DNA from: JAGWBF01 sp963663025
Lineage (GTDB): Bacteria > Chloroflexota > Dehalococcoidia > Lucifugimonadales > JAGWBF01
Direction of reading: 5' to 3'
Length of the DNA stretch: 64,000 nt
Assembly (NCBI GenBank): GCA_963663025.1
Contig: OY760073.1
Span: forward strand, 310,001-374,000
A program made the position numbers and the translations under genes. Numbering within the stretch: the stretch's first letter is position 1; every line of letters begins with the position of its first letter. Positions 60,697 to 64,000 of the stretch are shown piece after piece. The notes beneath the pieces are model-generated. The model saw only the letters and a list, made by a program, of their open reading frames with translations. It did not search any database and had not been told where the DNA came from.

Positions 60697-61965
60697 TCAC
60701 TTCTGGGCTTGAAGCAGGTGTTCCACGTGGTGGTCTTCCCCAGTGCAAGAGGCTGCAGTTTGCTCCAGCTGTATCGTTACATGCGAAATGCCGTACCGGT
60801 TATGGGTGATGTCCTGTATCCGGCTTCGCAGCCTCTCGAAGCTTCCCTGGTAGGAAGGGTCCACCAGCACATGGGCGGTGAAGGCATCGCTTCCCGAGGT
60901 GATGGTCCAGCAGTGGACGTCGTGGATCAGGGTAACCCCGTCTAGATCCTCAATATCGTTGCACAGGTTGTAAACATCTATGTGCTTGGGGGTGCCTTCC
61001 AGCAGAACGTGGAACACCTTCATCGTCAAGGACCATGAGCTGCGCATGATGAGCAGCCCTATGACTACGCTGAGGAGGGGGTCAATGGGAGTCCATCCGA
61101 CGGTCAGGATGATAATTCCCGCAACCACGACACCCACGGAACCCATCAGGTCGGCCAGGACATGCTGGAATGCCCCGTCGACGTTCAGGCTGTGACCCGA
61201 GTTGCGGTGCAGAATATAGGCTACGATTATGTTGATGATCAGGCCGCCGATGCCGACAAGGAGCACCGAAAGCCCTTCGACGTGATGCTCGTCCAGGCGG
61301 AACCGCTGATAAGCCTCCCAGAATATCCAGCCGACTATCAGCCAGAGGGTTAGGCCGTTTAGCAGGGCGGCAATCACCTCGCTGCGGTAGTACCCGTAAG
61401 TGCGCTCAGCAGATGCTCCCCGCTCGGCGATCCACATGGCAAATATGGCCATGGCAATGGCGGCAGCGTCGGTGAGCATGTGTCCGGCGTCTGCAATGAG
61501 GGCCAAGCTGCCGGAGACGATTCCTCCGACCACCTCGGCCACCATGTAGGTGCTGATCAGCACCAGCGAGATGATCAGGCTGCGGCGACTGGCGCCTCGC
61601 AGTTCGTGGGAATGGTCGTGGCCCTCGTGCCCGTGCCCATGGTCGTCGTGGTCGTGCTCATCGTGGGCGTCATGGTCATGCCCATGGTCATCGTGGTCAT
61701 GCTCATCGTGGGCATCGTGGTCATGCCCATGGTCGTCGTGGTCGTGCTCATCGTGGGCGTCATGGTCATGCCCATGGTCGTCGGCAGGGCGGTCGGAGCT
61801 GCCTCCAGCCCCGGGGGTGGATACAAAGAAGGTGGACCCTTGGCCTTCCCGCTTCGGCTTGAATCCGAGCAAGGCGCGAGATATCTCGGCAACCTTCCCA
61901 ACTGATCCCTGCCCCGGAGCGGGGCCATACCCTCTCCAGGGGATGCTCGACTCTCCGATACCCAT
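60697..61965 (-). CDS. CDF-family zinc/cation efflux protein with His-Asp-rich N-terminus
   Basis: The product has 422 residues. Residues 1-60 are unusual and unordered. Residues 62-120 are almost entirely His, Asp, Gly and Glu, built from three 15-residue repeats (DHGHDHDAHDEHDHD). The transporter follows with six helices: LIISLVLISTYMVAEVVGG, the metal site ADAGHMLTDAAAI, a second site FQHVLADLMGSVG, and a C-terminal domain (HDVHCWTITSGSDAFTAHV). CDF proteins export zinc or similar ions in exchange for protons. The His-rich stretch probably binds or buffers metal. The 65-residue His/Cys peptide gene is directly upstream. Confidence 0.92.
   Translation of the reverse strand: MGIGESSIPWRGYGPAPGQGSVGKVAEISRALLGFKPKREGQGSTFFVSTPGAGGSSDRPADDHGHDHDAHDEHDHDDHGHDHDAHDEHDHDDHGHDHDAHDEHDHDDHGHGHEGHDHSHELRGASRRSLIISLVLISTYMVAEVVGGIVSGSLALIADAGHMLTDAAAIAMAIFAMWIAERGASAERTYGYYRSEVIAALLNGLTLWLIVGWIFWEAYQRFRLDEHHVEGLSVLLVGIGGLIINIIVAYILHRNSGHSLNVDGAFQHVLADLMGSVGVVVAGIIILTVGWTPIDPLLSVVIGLLIMRSSWSLTMKVFHVLLEGTPKHIDVYNLCNDIEDLDGVTLIHDVHCWTITSGSDAFTAHVLVDPSYQGSFERLRSRIQDITHNRYGISHVTIQLEQTAASCTGEDHHVEHLLQAQK
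61606..61782 (-). repeat. Tandem 45-bp repeats coding the His-Asp domain of the CDF protein
   Basis: Three near-identical 45-bp units in frame, plus partial units on both sides. They are prone to copy-number change by slippage. Confidence 0.75.
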
Positions 61966-62091
61966 GGGTCCCTGCTTAGTTCACAAGATAGGGCACCCGG
62001 AACCCCCACCCCTGCCCCAGAAAGGACTGGCGGCAGGGCGCGGGAGAGCTGGATGCCTGGGCTACAACCCCGTCTGTCCCAGGTCTAAGGC

Positions 62092-62289
62092 TTAGTGCTC
62101 GTGGTGTTCGTGGTCATCGCACTCGTGCGGGTCGTGGACGTGGGCATGGTGTTCATGGTCATCGCACTCGTGTATGTCGTGGACATGGCCTGGCTCATCG
62201 CCGTGGTGCTCATGCTCATCGCACTCGTGAACATCATGAACATGGGCGTGGTGTTCGTGGTCGTCGCACTCGTGTATGTCGTGGGGCAT
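62092..62289 (-). CDS. 65-residue His/Cys-rich repeat peptide, putative metal-binding protein
   Basis: Four repeats of the form x-HECDDHEHHAHVHD, the second lengthened by GDEPG and the last shortened. There are 24 His, 4 Cys and many Asp/Glu in 65 residues, one Cys per repeat. AAAGGAG lies 5 bases before the ATG, and a promoter with TTGCAA-17-TATAAT is at 62351-62379, so the frame is very likely expressed. The CDF efflux gene follows 126 bp downstream on the same strand. No hydrophobic segment or signal peptide is seen. I know no named family. It could be a metal buffer or chaperone that feeds the pump. Confidence 0.7.
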   Translation of the reverse strand: MPHDIHECDDHEHHAHVHDVHECDEHEHHGDEPGHVHDIHECDDHEHHAHVHDPHECDDHEHHEH

Positions 62290-62311
62290 CCTACTCCTTT
62301 CTCAGGAACAT

Positions 62312-62326
62312 ATTGTCCAGCACAAT
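62312..62326. promoter_or_regulatory. Inverted repeat in the leader of the His/Cys peptide gene
   Basis: ATTGT-CCAGC-ACAAT lies between the predicted transcription start and the ribosome site. It could be an operator for a metal-responsive repressor, but the match to any known box is not clear. Confidence 0.3.
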
Positions 62327-62350
62327 GATGGTCTCATTTGGGACAGTCTC

Positions 62351-62379
62351 ATTATAGGTTGTGCTGGGAAGATTTGCAA
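62351..62379 (-). promoter_or_regulatory. Sigma-A-like promoter of the His/Cys peptide gene
   Basis: On the minus strand: TTGCAA (62379-62374), a 17-bp spacer, TATAAT (62356-62351). Leader of about 55 nt to ATG 62289. Confidence 0.55.
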
Positions 62380-62562
62380 CAGAATAGCAATTGACCGACA
62401 AAGCAATTGCAAGGTTTCTTCGCTGCCCGTTTACTAGGGGACGAAGTGCGCTTAGCACCCTCAGCCCAGTTTCCTGCTCAATGGGGAATATGCTGGGATG
62501 AAGTCTCAATTGAGGGATCAGTGTCTTGGTAATTGATACTAAGTAGCGAGAAGCTGCCAGGT

Positions 62563-63738
62563 CTACCAGGGTCGCGACTCTTCCGAGTACACATGGTCCG
62601 GCATGCTGTAATTGATGCCGCCCTCGTCGAAGATAGACACATCCAGCATGGCGGTCATCTTGTTGTTGTTCCTTGCTCGATTCTTGAAAAGCTTGCCCAT
62701 AATGCTGTCGTAGCGGTTCTGCATCCGAAACCACCAGAGCACCCCGAAGTTGTATGTATGGGGATACATCAGCTGGTCGGCCAGGGTATGTCCAATTAGG
62801 GCTCGGGATACGCGATACACGTAGCTGGAGAGCTTGCGGCGGTCTTCGGGATCGGTTATCCCAGCGATCAACGGGGCGGAGTTGACCAGTGCATTTGCCA
62901 TGGAAACGGACTCAGGGGAAGGCTCCGGCTCGCACATGTTACCGATGCGGAATACCTTCATGGCATCCTTTTCGTCTTCAAAGAGAATGGTACTTGGTAT
63001 CCCCATGAGATGCCCGGAGTAGCGCCACACCTGCAGGAAGCTGGCCCGCTCTTCGCTGTTGAAGACCGCCCCCAATCTGCGCAAATGGTCCAGCAGCCTC
63101 ATAGAGAAGGCGGTGATGGCAAAGCCGACATGAGCGGCGCTGATGGGCGTTCCCCAGGCTTCATGGTCCCAGTCCGGCGAGTTGTTTAGGTGGTGCCTGA
63201 GTACCGCATGGACCATACGGACGCGGACGGAAAGCTTCCAGCCATCTCCATACCTGGCCAAGCCTCCGGGTATGAAGATTTCGACCATGTGGCGGTTGTT
63301 TTGCTTCAACCTCCGCACTCCCTGGTCACGCAGCCTCCCGGATATGAAGAAGGACTTGGCAATATTGGTGGAAAACCCCTCTACCAGGGTCCCGCCCACC
63401 ATTCCCGCCAGCACCAGCTTGGCGTTCCTGTGGAAGAGGCGGCAGCCTGCGCTGAAAGTGCTATATTGGGCCCAATCAGGCGGGGTGTTGGCATCGTCGA
63501 AGAACTTTCGGACCTCCGTGGGCGCATCACGAAGAGCTTGCGCATCGCCTTCGATAATCAGTCCTACGAGTTGTCCCCCCTCTCGCATCCCCATGCCCAG
63601 GAGCGCCTTTACCATGTCGTCTGCTATTGGGTCGCCGATCAGGGTGTGTGCGGCATAGCTGTCCGCCAGCTCCGGGTCGATAGCCCGAGCCTTCTCGTAG
63701 CCTGGAATATAGTCCGTTGGTATTTTGGCCGGCTGCAC
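62563..63738 (-). CDS. MpaB/DUF2236-family oxygenase-like protein
   Basis: This 391-residue helical protein is of the family that includes rubber oxygenase Lcp and the MpaB cleavage enzyme. The segment RVRMVHAVLRHHLNN, followed by WGTPISAAHVGFAITAFS, is the family's conserved core, and its His residues are haem-ligand candidates. GMVGGTLVEGFSTNIAKSF lies upstream of it. No signal peptide is seen. The substrate is unknown; lipid or isoprenoid cleavage is a guess. The start is GTG 63738, just after the stop of the MMPL gene on the same strand. Confidence 0.85.
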   Translation of the reverse strand: MQPAKIPTDYIPGYEKARAIDPELADSYAAHTLIGDPIADDMVKALLGMGMREGGQLVGLIIEGDAQALRDAPTEVRKFFDDANTPPDWAQYSTFSAGCRLFHRNAKLVLAGMVGGTLVEGFSTNIAKSFFISGRLRDQGVRRLKQNNRHMVEIFIPGGLARYGDGWKLSVRVRMVHAVLRHHLNNSPDWDHEAWGTPISAAHVGFAITAFSMRLLDHLRRLGAVFNSEERASFLQVWRYSGHLMGIPSTILFEDEKDAMKVFRIGNMCEPEPSPESVSMANALVNSAPLIAGITDPEDRRKLSSYVYRVSRALIGHTLADQLMYPHTYNFGVLWWFRMQNRYDSIMGKLFKNRARNNNKMTAMLDVSIFDEGGINYSMPDHVYSEESRPW

Positions 63739-63748
63739 TTGCGGGCCC

Positions 63749-64000
63749 CTAAACCTGGGATTCCTCTTCGGGCTCTACCCGAAGGTCTGGCAGCCATCGC
63801 AAGAAGGAGGGGAGGTACCAGTTCCCCTTTCCCAGCACCTCCATGCTTGCTGGAACCAATACCGACCGCACCAGGGTGGCATCCAGGAGCACGGCCACTG
63901 CGAGGCCGAATCCCATCTGCTGGTTCACTATGGTGTCTCCCGATGCGAAGGCGCCGAAGACCGCAACCATGATGAGGGCGGCACCTGTAATGATCCCCGC
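63749..64000 (-). CDS. MMPL-family transporter, C-terminal fragment (gene runs off the window)
   Basis: The last 84 codons of an RND/MMPL exporter. AGIITGAALIMVAVFGAFA continues to the window edge, and QQMGFGLAVAVLLDATLVRSVLVPASMEVLGKGNWYLP is the family's end signature. MMPL proteins move lipids or hydrophobic compounds across the membrane with the proton gradient. The 5' part is outside the window. It is 10 bp upstream of the MpaB-like gene and probably co-transcribed with it. Confidence 0.9.
   Translation of the reverse strand, partial: AGIITGAALIMVAVFGAFASGDTIVNQQMGFGLAVAVLLDATLVRSVLVPASMEVLGKGNWYLPSFLRWLPDLRVEPEEESQV

Noticed and set aside
61606..62289. CRISPR array from the periodic repeats
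   Set aside because: The repeats are in-frame His-rich codons without unique spacers and lie inside two coding genes.
62291..62734. 147-codon minus-strand frame between the oxygenase and the His/Cys peptide
   Set aside because: It overlaps the end of the oxygenase gene in another frame and the promoter of the peptide gene, with no motif.

Overview
The window is a bacterial chromosome segment, most likely from the phylum Chloroflexota, class Dehalococcoidia or a close relative. This is an inference from gene content, not from a marker RNA: dense GC-rich genes, many GTG and TTG starts, an xer-aroQ-pepP-efp-xseA-xseB run, a transglutaminase/MoxR/DUF58 operon, a full branched-chain amino-acid transporter, an MpaB-type oxygenase and MMPL proteins. 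No rRNA and no CRISPR array were seen; one tRNA gene is present.

Accessory DNA lies in two blocks. Positions 1-6530 hold seven co-directional, tightly packed or overlapping genes: an ASCH protein, a HerA-like ATPase, a twin winged-helix protein, a single-HKD phospholipase-D-like protein, two AAA-type ATPases, and a four-cysteine HARE-HTH-like protein. I cannot match this set to a named system, and it is the best candidate for an undescribed defence or DNA-processing system. The second block (21427-26027) is an island inserted at the 3' end of tRNA-Ser(GGA). It is bounded by a perfect 42-bp repeat of the tRNA end and carries two DNA methyltransferases and a PLD-type putative restriction nuclease, but no visible integrase.

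Between these blocks is a cell-envelope operon (7140-21241). It starts with a 2831-residue membrane-anchored protein with four transglutaminase modules, of which two have lost the catalytic cysteine, and an inserted HEAT-repeat block. It continues with a polytopic membrane protein, a short leader ORF, a MoxR ATPase, a DUF58 protein and another membrane protein. From 26 to 41.7 kb the genes are mostly housekeeping: dprA-topA, xer-aroQ-pepP, efp-xseA-xseB, a PurN-like formyltransferase, tig-clpP, aspS, an acetyltransferase and a rhomboid protease.

From 41.7 to 64 kb come transport and signalling genes. They include livJHMGF, two convergent ABC-2 exporters, and a hydrolase/carboxymuconolactone-decarboxylase-like pair flanked by duplicated gene ends. 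Next is a minus-strand operon with an anti-anti-sigma (STAS) gene broken by a +1 frameshift, a response regulator-PP2C phosphatase, a HATPase kinase, a peptide-binding lipoprotein and a GH15 glucoamylase-like enzyme. A cysteine-less SthA-like flavoprotein follows. The end of the window holds a metal module: a CDF efflux pump with a tandem His-Asp domain next to a 65-residue His/Cys repeat peptide with its own good promoter, then an MpaB-like oxygenase and a truncated MMPL transporter.
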